Shown here: positions 1 through 6,500 of the stretch, piece by piece | Numbering within the stretch: the stretch's first letter is position 1 | How the letters are laid out: the number at the start of each line of letters is the position of its first letter | NCBI GenBank assembly: GCA_003520425.1 | Contig: DOUU01000076.1 | Coordinates: 1-11,398, forward strand | Origin: Deltaproteobacteria bacterium | Lineage (GTDB): Bacteria; Myxococcota_A; UBA9160 | Length of the DNA stretch: 11,398 bases | Direction of reading: 5' to 3' | Notes under the pieces: generated by a model | Databases searched by the model: none | What the model saw: the letters and a program-made list of their open reading frames with translations, nothing else | Told to the model about the DNA's origin: nothing | Program-made: the position numbers and the translations under genes

Positions 1-1
1 C

Positions 2-1807
2 ACCAGTGCGGCATTGATGCTGAGTTCAGAGATCCCTGTGGCATGGATGCTGCTCAACGTCGGAATTATTCAGATCCTCTACCTTGCGATTTTCTCGCCG
101 TACGGCATCGGCTGGGCATCGGCATATATCTTCTCAGGGATCGCGGTCGCAGCAGCGTTCCTGGCGGCGTTTGAGCTTGCCCTTTGGCCCGTGAATGATG
201 AGCCGGAACTTCGGCACTCGCTGGCCAAATGCCTCCGCGAGACGCGCCTAAGGCTCGAACTCATTGGGCGTGCCTGGCTCGCGACTCCTGGCGAACCTCT
301 CGCAGCGGTGCCGGCTCTGCAATCGAAGCTGGGCGCTCACCTGAAGCTTCTGGACGGTGTCAAAAGTGAGCACCGAGATGAGCGCCGGACTGCACGGCTA
401 CTCGGGGAGATCAGCCAGGTGGAGCGCATTGCCTTCGCGACGGAGAGGCTGGCGCTCATCGCGAAGGTGCCAGGCTCTCACGCTCTGCACGGGGAGCTAC
501 GGAATCAGGTGCAGGACTCGCTCCGTACTGGGGGAGAAGCCATCGAGGAGTTTGCACGCCGCATCGAGGGGGAGTCGTACGCTCCCTTTGTTGGCGTCAG
601 CACCGCCGGTCTGCGAGCGAGCCTCTCCGAGCTCACGGCGGCGAAGGAGCGCGCTCTCCTGCGGCCGGTCCCAGCTACGACCGACGAATCGAGCGTGAGT
701 GCACTCATCGCGGGCCTTGAGCAATTAGGTGATGTCGTGGAGGCGCCCGTGGACGTGCCGCCGGCCGATACGCTGGGCCCGCCCGCTCCGCGTTCGCTCT
801 CCGCGCGGCTCGGGCCCGATGCAATGCGCTACGGCGTGAAGGTGGGGCTGGCGGCTGTCTTGGGCCTGCTCATCGGTCTTTTTGCGAATCGGCCGAACCT
901 GGCGGTCATCCTCTGGACCGTGATGATTGCCAGTCTCCCGGGATACGGCGCAACCGTCCGGAAGATGGGCTTGCGCCTCATCGGAGCACTCACGGGTGGA
1001 CTCATCACTCTCGGCGTGCTGATCGTGGTCTCCGCGAGTTATGACTCGCTGCTAGCCTATCTCGTGGTGGTGTTCTGCGTAACCTGGCTCGGCAGCTATG
1101 TCGCGCAGAGCAGCGAACGCCTCTCCTATGCGGGGATCCAGCTCACCAATACATTTCTGATCCTCTATATCGCGCTTGAGCCCAAAGCAAGCGAATACGA
1201 TCCGCTGTGGCGCTTCTGGGGGATCGTGCTTGGCACTCTTTCGCTGGCGCTGGTCGAGCTGGTCGTCTGGCCGGAGCATACCGGTCCGCGCTTACGCGCT
1301 GCGCTCGGACGCGCGACACGTATGGCCTCGGCTCTCTGGCCCGGGGTTCTGCCGGCTCCTCCACCGCAGCTGCGACGCGCTGAAATCGACCTGATCGTGG
1401 TCCTTCGACACGCAACAGGGCTTGCCGATGAAGCGCGCCTCGAGGGCACGAAGACAGGCGTGGATCCGGCGGCCGCACTGGCTGCAACGGAGACACTCCG
1501 CCGCATTGCCTACCGCCTGATTGGTCTTGCTCTCCCGTCACGCATGGCACTCTCACCCGAAGTCGACGCCCTGCGAAGCCGAATCGTGCACGCAATCAAT
1601 GGCCGGCTCGCAGCGCTGGCGGGACGGATTGATCCCTCGACAGAGCAGGTGGCCGCGGTGGGCGTGGAAGAGCTCGATCTCTCTTTGCGCCGTCTGAGGG
1701 AGCGGCAGCTCACCGCCCCGGAGAGCGCACAGGCGGAAAGCTGCGAACGCTTGGCGGTGTTGGTACACGACCTCGAGCGAACGTTCGCGGGCCTCGTGGC
1801 GACCTAG
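2..1807 (+). CDS. FUSC-family inner-membrane transporter, 5' partial
   Basis: This is a fusaric-acid-resistance (FUSC/YccS/AaeB-like) inner-membrane exporter component. The frame is open to the window edge, so the true start lies outside; the TTG at 14 and the ATG at 17 fall in or beside a membrane segment and are unlikely starts. Two hydrophobic segments (about residues 14-34 and 37-62 of the visible part) look like the end of the first membrane half. A soluble linker of about 200 residues follows, then a second multi-span membrane block (about 275-425) carrying the family-like R-x2-G-x3-G-x3-GG pattern near residue 320, then a cytoplasmic tail of about 170 residues. Family members are usually near 650-750 residues, so roughly 80-120 are missing. 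The outer-membrane efflux gene 53 bp downstream suggests a shared operon for export of small, perhaps aromatic, compounds. The substrate cannot be read from sequence. Confidence 0.9.
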   Translation, partial: TSAALMLSSEIPVAWMLLNVGIIQILYLAIFSPYGIGWASAYIFSGIAVAAAFLAAFELALWPVNDEPELRHSLAKCLRETRLRLELIGRAWLATPGEPLAAVPALQSKLGAHLKLLDGVKSEHRDERRTARLLGEISQVERIAFATERLALIAKVPGSHALHGELRNQVQDSLRTGGEAIEEFARRIEGESYAPFVGVSTAGLRASLSELTAAKERALLRPVPATTDESSVSALIAGLEQLGDVVEAPVDVPPADTLGPPAPRSLSARLGPDAMRYGVKVGLAAVLGLLIGLFANRPNLAVILWTVMIASLPGYGATVRKMGLRLIGALTGGLITLGVLIVVSASYDSLLAYLVVVFCVTWLGSYVAQSSERLSYAGIQLTNTFLILYIALEPKASEYDPLWRFWGIVLGTLSLALVELVVWPEHTGPRLRAALGRATRMASALWPGVLPAPPPQLRRAEIDLIVVLRHATGLADEARLEGTKTGVDPAAALAATETLRRIAYRLIGLALPSRMALSPEVDALRSRIVHAINGRLAALAGRIDPSTEQVAAVGVEELDLSLRRLRERQLTAPESAQAESCERLAVLVHDLERTFAGLVAT

Positions 1808-1813
1808 AATGCC

Positions 1814-1827
1814 AGCGGGATCCCGCT
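1814..1827. promoter_or_regulatory. 14-bp perfect palindrome between the two efflux genes
   Basis: AGCGGGATCCCGCT is a perfect palindrome starting 7 bp after the FUSC stop codon and ending 33 bp before the start of the efflux lipoprotein. It could be a dyad operator or a small RNA hairpin. With no loop and no T-run it is a poor terminator candidate. A chance palindrome is possible in GC-rich DNA. Confidence 0.2.
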
Positions 1828-1860
1828 TCCCGCCATTGGTAGAACCAGGAGCAATCTGCG

Positions 1861-3327
1861 ATGCATGGACGAATCCTACCCATTGCCCGGGCCGCTGCGC
1901 TCATGGGTGTGCTCGGCTGCACCTCGCTTGCGCAGCTCCCCGATAGTCTTCTTGACGCAAGAGCTCCTGCGAGCGCAGAGCGGCCGTGGACGCCAAGCCC
2001 GGAAATGCGCGAGCGCTATGCCATGTCCGATCCAGACCGCGCCCCGCGAGGACTCCCAGCCGACGCACCCTCGTCGAGTGGAGGCACCTATGACCTCCCT
2101 ACGCTCATTGATCTCGCTCTTGCGGAAAATCCCACAACGCGGGCGGCGTGGGAGGCAGCGCGGGCGTCCGAGGGCGGGCTTGGCCGTGCCAAAGCCGAGG
2201 ACTACCCGCACCTGCGGCTCTCGGCCTACGGGGGCATCAACAACTTTCCTTTTCCGATCCCTAACCAGACCTACGAGATTCGGAACCGCCTTGTCCTGCC
2301 GCAGGCTGAGGTCGCCTATACGCTCTTCGACTTTGGTCGGCGAAGTGCAACCGCCGAGCAGGCGAAGGAGCAGCTCATCGCAGCAGACTTTGCTTTCAAC
2401 CGAAACATTCAGCAGGTGGTCTTCGGTGTGCAGCAGGCGTTCTACGCGCTCGGTGCCGCGCGTTCGAGCGTTGAGGCAGCGGGGAAAAACCTCGAGCTCG
2501 CGCACACAAACCGGGAGCTTGCGGAAGAGCGACTCAAGGTGGGCCTCGCCACAGAGCCCGCGGTGTTGCTCGCCCGCCAGCTCCAGGCAGAATCCGAGTA
2601 CGACCTCGAGAGTGCGAAGTCAGCGGTCGAGACCGCACGCTCCGCCCTCGCGACGGTGGTAGGGATTCGAGCCGACATACCGCTCGAGGTGGAGACGCTT
2701 GAGCATCTGCCTCTTCCCGCCGCACTTCCCGATCGCGTCGATGAGCTGGTGGAAACTGCGGTTTCACAGAGGCCGGATCTCGCTGCGAAAGTGGCGTCGC
2801 TCCGCGCGCACGAGGCTGCGCTTGCGAAGGCAAAAGCTGCCTGGTTTCCGCAGGTGAGCTTCCTGGGTGAACTCGGCCAGGCCTTTTGGTCCTACGATGT
2901 CGCCGGCTTCCCGCGGCAAAACTCGAGCAACAACGACTACACCGCGCTACTGATCTTCAGATGGGACCTCTTCACGGGATTCGAGCGCCACTACGCGATC
3001 CGCCAGGCCCAGGCCGAGGTCGAGGTGTCGCGGGCGGAGCTGCGTGTTGCTGAGCTTGGCACGATCGATGCGGTCTGGCGGAGCTATTACGAGTTCCGGT
3101 CAGCACACGAGCGCCACCGCTACGCGGAAGCCTTGCTCAAGGCATCTGAAGAGTCCTATGCCGCGAACCTTGAGACCTATCGTGAAGGGCTTAGCACAAT
3201 CTCGGATCTCTTGACCGCAGACCGCGATCTGGCCCGCGCACGCTACACGCTGATCCGGGCCAAGACAGACTACCTAGATGCCGCTGCTGCTGTGGACTAC
3301 GCGGTGGGCGCCACAAGGACACCATGA
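1861..3327 (+). CDS. TolC/NodT-family outer-membrane efflux lipoprotein
   Basis: This 488-residue protein is an outer-membrane efflux channel (OMF) that would form the trimeric exit duct of a tripartite pump. The start is an ATG preceded by AGGAG at 1847-1851 with 9 bp spacing. The N-terminus is a short signal peptide with lipobox V17-L-G-C20, so it is probably acylated at Cys20, as in NodT/OprM-type proteins. Two OEP repeats are visible: the first from about residue 78, containing the conserved DFGRR at about 157; the second from the RPDL motif near 304, containing the D-L-F-x-G-F pattern followed by an Ala/Gln-rich helix. The C-terminal helix has the usual Y-x-x-G-x-S-x2-D-L-L-x-A-x2-D-L layout. 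Length matches the family. It lies 53 bp after the FUSC gene in the same direction, so they are likely co-transcribed. An HlyD-type periplasmic adaptor is expected as a third partner; it is not in the window and may lie upstream. Confidence 0.95.
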   Translation: MHGRILPIARAAALMGVLGCTSLAQLPDSLLDARAPASAERPWTPSPEMRERYAMSDPDRAPRGLPADAPSSSGGTYDLPTLIDLALAENPTTRAAWEAARASEGGLGRAKAEDYPHLRLSAYGGINNFPFPIPNQTYEIRNRLVLPQAEVAYTLFDFGRRSATAEQAKEQLIAADFAFNRNIQQVVFGVQQAFYALGAARSSVEAAGKNLELAHTNRELAEERLKVGLATEPAVLLARQLQAESEYDLESAKSAVETARSALATVVGIRADIPLEVETLEHLPLPAALPDRVDELVETAVSQRPDLAAKVASLRAHEAALAKAKAAWFPQVSFLGELGQAFWSYDVAGFPRQNSSNNDYTALLIFRWDLFTGFERHYAIRQAQAEVEVSRAELRVAELGTIDAVWRSYYEFRSAHERHRYAEALLKASEESYAANLETYREGLSTISDLLTADRDLARARYTLIRAKTDYLDAAAAVDYAVGATRTP

Positions 3328-3346
3328 GAAGCAGAAAGATTGCAAA

Positions 3347-3378
3347 CTGCATGTCGGGAGAAATAAGCTCCTATGCAG
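3347..3378 (+). terminator. Possible hairpin terminator after the efflux operon
   Basis: CTGCAT (3347-3352) pairs with ATGCAG (3373-3378), and inside them GGAG (3357-3360) pairs with CTCC (3368-3371) around a 7-nt A-rich loop. The hairpin starts 20 bp after the OMF stop. No T-run follows, so intrinsic termination is doubtful. It may instead stabilise the 3' end of the transcript. Confidence 0.3.
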
Positions 3379-3431
3379 GCGCCAGCCGCTCTGCCCTATC
3401 GAGCTAACTAAGTGTGGCTTCCGAGAATCTC

Positions 3432-3505
3432 GGTCGGGTTGCCCAGGGCGGTCACCCGCCCCGGGCTCCCTCAGATCCGGACGTGCCCGAGTCGGGATAG
3501 AATCC
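3432..3505 (-). mobile_element. Possible group II intron remnant (domains V-VI and 3' end)
   Basis: Read on the minus strand, GGGCACGTCCGGATC (3488-3474) resembles the 3' strand of a bacterial group II intron domain V hairpin. A short purine-rich linker TGAGGGA (3473-3467) follows. Next is an 11-bp stem with one G-T pair closed by a GTGA tetraloop (3466-3441), as expected for domain VI, and then AACCCGACC (3440-3432), which resembles a group II 3' end. The 5' strand of domain V should lie at about 3491-3505, but it does not pair properly and lacks the catalytic AGC, so this would be a dead fragment. No reverse transcriptase or domains I-III were found. The match rests on recalled consensus, not an alignment. 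A plain GC-rich hairpin is the alternative. Confidence 0.35.
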
Positions 3506-3669
3506 AGGCACGCGCACCGTTGGGTGGGGTGTGACCACATCCGCCCTTTCGGTTGCGGTGTCGGTTCCTTCCGATGATCCGTTACATCGCTGGCGAGGGA
3601 GATGGCTGGCCAGAAGACCCGGCGCAACGCGAGGCGATCTCGGGAGAACTCGACCGAGTAGGATCACCG

Positions 3670-4785
3670 TCAGCGAGCTGCGGGATCCGAAGGCACGTAA
3701 CGCGTTATCGACTCCGGCTTCCATTCCTTCGTATGGGCGGGAGGCGGAAGACCGGTAGCACCAAGGATCGTGCAGATCAACAGGGTCCGCGCGGAGCGAC
3801 GGCAGTGGGGCTTCATGATCTCCTCCATCGCTTTGACCGCCTCGACTGCGTCCGGGTCGCCCCGCTGGGGACCAAATGGGTCGAAACATGGATGGAGCGC
3901 ACCTCGCTTTGCCAATTGCGCGATCAACTCCCGGACGATGCGATCACTTGGCAAGTCTTGGCGCTTGCCCCTTGCGGATGACGACGGGGGTAGTACCCCA
4001 GCATCCGGATCAACCGTGGCCACGTCATTTGGCTTTGCATCGAGAAGACGAACAAGAGGGAGGGCCCGCTCCCTCGGCGGCGGCTCTACGAGCCGTTCCT
4101 GACTCCGTGGGTCAGCGATCTCCCAGACAACCCACACAAGGTCCTGGAGTACGTCGGGCCACGCTTCCGTTCCGGGGAATGGCTCCTCACGAGAGCGAGG
4201 CAGCGGAAGATTCTTCAAGCCCAGCGTGCGCCACAATACCCCCACCTGCCCCAACACTTTCTTGAGCCTGTCTCGGTCCACGAGTTGCCTTATGCTCCAT
4301 TCGACAACCGCGCGTTGAGGAGCCATGCGCCCACGATTGACGAGGTGCCGAATCGCCAGAAGCAACCGGTACTGCGTGAGCGTTGGTAGTTCGATCCAAT
4401 CCTTCCCAACGAAGAAGGCGCAAACTCGATCTCTCCGCTCTTGAGCTTGATCGGACGACGCGTCTCCAGGGTAGGTGCTGGCGACAGCTTGGACGACGTG
4501 CTGCTCAAGCCTGTTAAGCAAGCTGCGTTCTGCGGTATCGCGCGGTTCTCGCTCGAACACTCTGGCGAGCTGTGCGCTGAGTTTGTCCTCCTCCGGAAAG
4601 GGTCCGCCCCATAGGTCGGCCTGGAAGAGAGCTTCGGCAAGAGCCGATCCGGGGTCGGTGAGGATCTCCGCGGCAGTCGAGTACAGCTTCGGCCAACCCG
4701 CTCCAATGATCCCGTCCCAAGAGACGCGGAAGTAGGCAATCTGAAGATCAGTCTTCGCGGTGCTTTGCGGCTGAGGCTCCGGCAC
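3670..4785 (-). CDS. Hypothetical protein of 371 residues, unrecognised
   Basis: I do not recognise this protein. The start is a GTG with an excellent ribosome binding site, GGAGGAGG at 4800-4793, 7 bp upstream, which strongly supports translation. The sequence looks globular and mostly helical, rich in Arg, Leu and Glu, with many Trp residues and no signal peptide. A central part (about residues 135-215) is charged and helical. A Pro/Ser-rich linker around 270-285 precedes another helical part. The last about 45 residues differ in character: an Arg-rich stretch (329-333), then a short hydrophobic stretch (334-347), then a basic/polar end. This tail borders the intron-like remnant, so the reading frame may have been altered at its 3' end. 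No P-loop, zinc-finger or protease motif was seen. It lies 412 bp after the phosphotransacylase stop, so co-transcription is uncertain. It could be a lineage-specific accessory gene. Confidence 0.65.
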   Translation of the reverse strand: MPEPQPQSTAKTDLQIAYFRVSWDGIIGAGWPKLYSTAAEILTDPGSALAEALFQADLWGGPFPEEDKLSAQLARVFEREPRDTAERSLLNRLEQHVVQAVASTYPGDASSDQAQERRDRVCAFFVGKDWIELPTLTQYRLLLAIRHLVNRGRMAPQRAVVEWSIRQLVDRDRLKKVLGQVGVLWRTLGLKNLPLPRSREEPFPGTEAWPDVLQDLVWVVWEIADPRSQERLVEPPPRERALPLVRLLDAKPNDVATVDPDAGVLPPSSSARGKRQDLPSDRIVRELIAQLAKRGALHPCFDPFGPQRGDPDAVEAVKAMEEIMKPHCRRSARTLLICTILGATGLPPPAHTKEWKPESITRYVPSDPAAR

Positions 4786-5197
4786 GCTCGCGCCTCCTCC
4801 CGCCGTGGACCGGCGCTACTTCGTAGACAAGCGCGTCAGATCGTGCGCAAACTTACAGCATCGTGGGGAGTTTGGAAACCACCGTGGCACCCGGATCACC
4901 GACGCGATAGACGGGGAAACGCGCGTAATCCGGTCCAAGTTGCGGAGTCGAAGCCATGGAGTACTACGAGGTCCCCTTTCAGAGCCGCTGCTGAAGGCGC
5001 TGAGCGAACTTGGACGTACGCGCTCCATCAACCGGGCCCCTGCACAATTCTTCGTGCGATGCTCGGGAATGGGGTTACGTCGCGACGCATCGGCGATCTC
5101 GAGCCGCGCCGAGATCCGGATGCCATCCACTTGATCGCCCGCGCTGCCGAGATTGACGATCTTGGGATCTCGAAGCAAGATCAGCTCCCCATCGGCC
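4786..5197. other. 412-bp gap with possible decayed coding sequence
   Basis: No secure gene is seen between the phosphotransacylase stop and the unrecognised gene. On the minus strand a frame stays open from inside the phosphotransacylase end to position 4816, and its part at about 5200-5060 has protein-like composition. A separate 34-codon ATG frame (4957-4853) also reads like protein. Neither has a clear ribosome binding site or a family I recognise. An acetate/butyrate kinase would be the expected neighbour here, but no kinase motif was found. Confidence 0.4.
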
Positions 5198-6154
5198 TCA
5201 GCTTGCCAGCTTGCCGATCTCGACGGCGGCAACGCGTCGCGCATGCGCGTAGAGAGCGGCAACAGCGCAACTCGCCATTCGCGTTCGCACATTGTCGGCG
5301 CGGCTCGTCAGGATGATCGGTACGCGCGCGCCCAGGACGATGCCCGCCGCGTCAGCACCTGCGAGGAAGCTGAGCTCTTTAGCCAGCATGTTGCCCGCTT
5401 CCAGATCGGGGACCAGCAGGATGTCGGCATCGCCTGCGACCACCGACTTGATGTGCTTCACTGCCGCTGCCTCCTGGCTAATGGCACTGTCGAAGGCGAG
5501 AGGCCCATCGAGGAGCGCGCCGGTGATCTGGCCGCGATCAGCCATCTTGCAGAGCGCCGCGGCGTCAATCGTCGAAGGGATCCTCGATGTCACCGTCTCC
5601 ACCGCGGAGAGGATCGCAACCTTAGGAGCGTCGATCTTCAGCGCATGCGCGAGATCGATTGCATTTTGGACGATGTCAACCTTGTCTTCCAAGGTCGGGA
5701 AGATGTTGATGGCCGCATCGGTGATGAAGAGCGGCTTCCGATACGTCGGCACGTCCATAATGAATACGTGGCTGATGCGACGCCCAGTGCGCACGCCGGT
5801 GTCCTTGCGAACGACTTCGGCTATCAACTCGTCAGTATGCAGGCTGCCCTTCATCAACGCGTCCGCTTCGCCAGCTCGCACAATCCCTACCGCCGTTTCA
5901 GCCGCTGCGTGGCTGTGCGGCGCATTGACGAGTCGCAATTCTCCGAGATCGAGTCCGAGGGAGGCGGCAAGTCGCCGAATGCGAGCTTCGGGTCCAACCA
6001 GGAGGGGTTTGATGATCCCGGCCTTCGCCGCCTCGAGGGCGCCACTGAGCGACGACTCGTCGCAGGGGTGCGCAACGGCGGTCCGCACCGGGGCCAGCGA
6101 GTGGCAGCTGTCGATCAGCGCATCATATTTTTCGTGCTTGCGCGGCTCCGCCAT
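5198..6154 (-). CDS. Phosphate acetyl/butyryltransferase (PTA_PTB family)
   Basis: This 318-residue cytoplasmic enzyme is expected to exchange CoA and phosphate on a short-chain acyl group (acyl-CoA + Pi = acyl phosphate + CoA). It covers one complete PTA_PTB domain. Visible family features are the N-terminal V-A-H-P-C-D block (27-32), LLVGP (51-55), ADALMKG (97-103), ITDAAINI (144-151), GPLAFDSAIS (217-226), VPDLEAGN (248-255) and a closing TSRAD (284-288). The start is the ATG at 6154 with AAGGGAGC about 8 bp upstream. The sequence resembles the C-terminal half of the MaoC-PTA fusion proteins often called bifunctional enoyl-CoA hydratase/phosphate acetyltransferase, but the MaoC half is absent here. 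Acetyl versus butyryl specificity cannot be decided. An acetate kinase normally completes the pathway and is not in the window. An 8-bp tandem repeat (5200-5215) sits at its stop codon. Confidence 0.92.
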   Translation of the reverse strand: MAEPRKHEKYDALIDSCHSLAPVRTAVAHPCDESSLSGALEAAKAGIIKPLLVGPEARIRRLAASLGLDLGELRLVNAPHSHAAAETAVGIVRAGEADALMKGSLHTDELIAEVVRKDTGVRTGRRISHVFIMDVPTYRKPLFITDAAINIFPTLEDKVDIVQNAIDLAHALKIDAPKVAILSAVETVTSRIPSTIDAAALCKMADRGQITGALLDGPLAFDSAISQEAAAVKHIKSVVAGDADILLVPDLEAGNMLAKELSFLAGADAAGIVLGARVPIILTSRADNVRTRMASCAVAALYAHARRVAAVEIGKLAS

Positions 6155-6500
6155 GTCGAAGTGCTCCCTTTTGCAGTGGTGGGGCGATCGTCGGCGGTGA
6201 AAGCTCTTCTAGGACCTCGAGGACGACTTCAAATGCGTTCGAGAATCCGAGCTCTGGCAGGAAGCAGCACGCCTTTCTTCCACCGACCTCTGCAAATGTC
6301 GCAAGGCCCTCTCCTGGGTAGGCGCGCCTTGATCGTTCCGCTCGCCATCTTCGACGAGCGGCACACGTTTGTAGCTTGACTCGCGAAGAGGCGACCTCCT
6401 CTCCGTGACCGCCGCCGCTCCTTGCTACCCTTCTGATCCACCACCGACTCGCCGCTTCTTGCGTTGCTACGGTCCAGCAAGTCTTTAGTAACTCGACTTC
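6155..6500. other. 346-bp gap between HAD-ATPase copy 2 and the phosphotransacylase
   Basis: No gene with a start codon is supported. On the minus strand, in the same frame as HAD-ATPase copy 2, the sequence after its stop stays open for more than 110 codons until it overlaps the first bases of the phosphotransacylase gene. Its last about 50 codons (roughly 6290-6120) look protein-like, including an F-L-P-E-L-G-F-S-N stretch, but there is no ATG, GTG or TTG in that frame. It could be a relic or simply GC-rich open sequence. No clear terminator or promoter was seen. Confidence 0.4.

Larger units (their letters stand above)
3328..3669. other. Convergent spacer without a gene
   Basis: This 342-bp stretch separates the plus-strand efflux genes from the minus-strand unrecognised gene. 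No credible protein is seen on either strand. It contains a hairpin at 3347-3378, a 13-bp dyad CCGAGA-A-TCTCGG at 3421-3433, and a group II intron-like 3' end on the minus strand at 3432-3505. Confidence 0.6.

Noticed and set aside
3388..3406. A tRNA D-arm-like sequence on the minus strand (GCTC...GAGC in a TAGCTC-type context)
   Set aside because: No matching acceptor stem, anticodon arm or TTCGA-type T-loop could be found around it.
3452..3889. A minus-strand frame of 145 codons running from inside the unrecognised gene into the spacer
   Set aside because: Its composition is irregular, it overlaps the better supported frame, and it reads through the intron-like hairpin.
5153..6379. A plus-strand open frame of 408 codons opposite the phosphotransacylase gene
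   Set aside because: It mirrors a clear enzyme gene on the other strand, has irregular Arg- and Ser-rich composition and no recognisable domain. It is typical antisense openness in GC-rich coding DNA.
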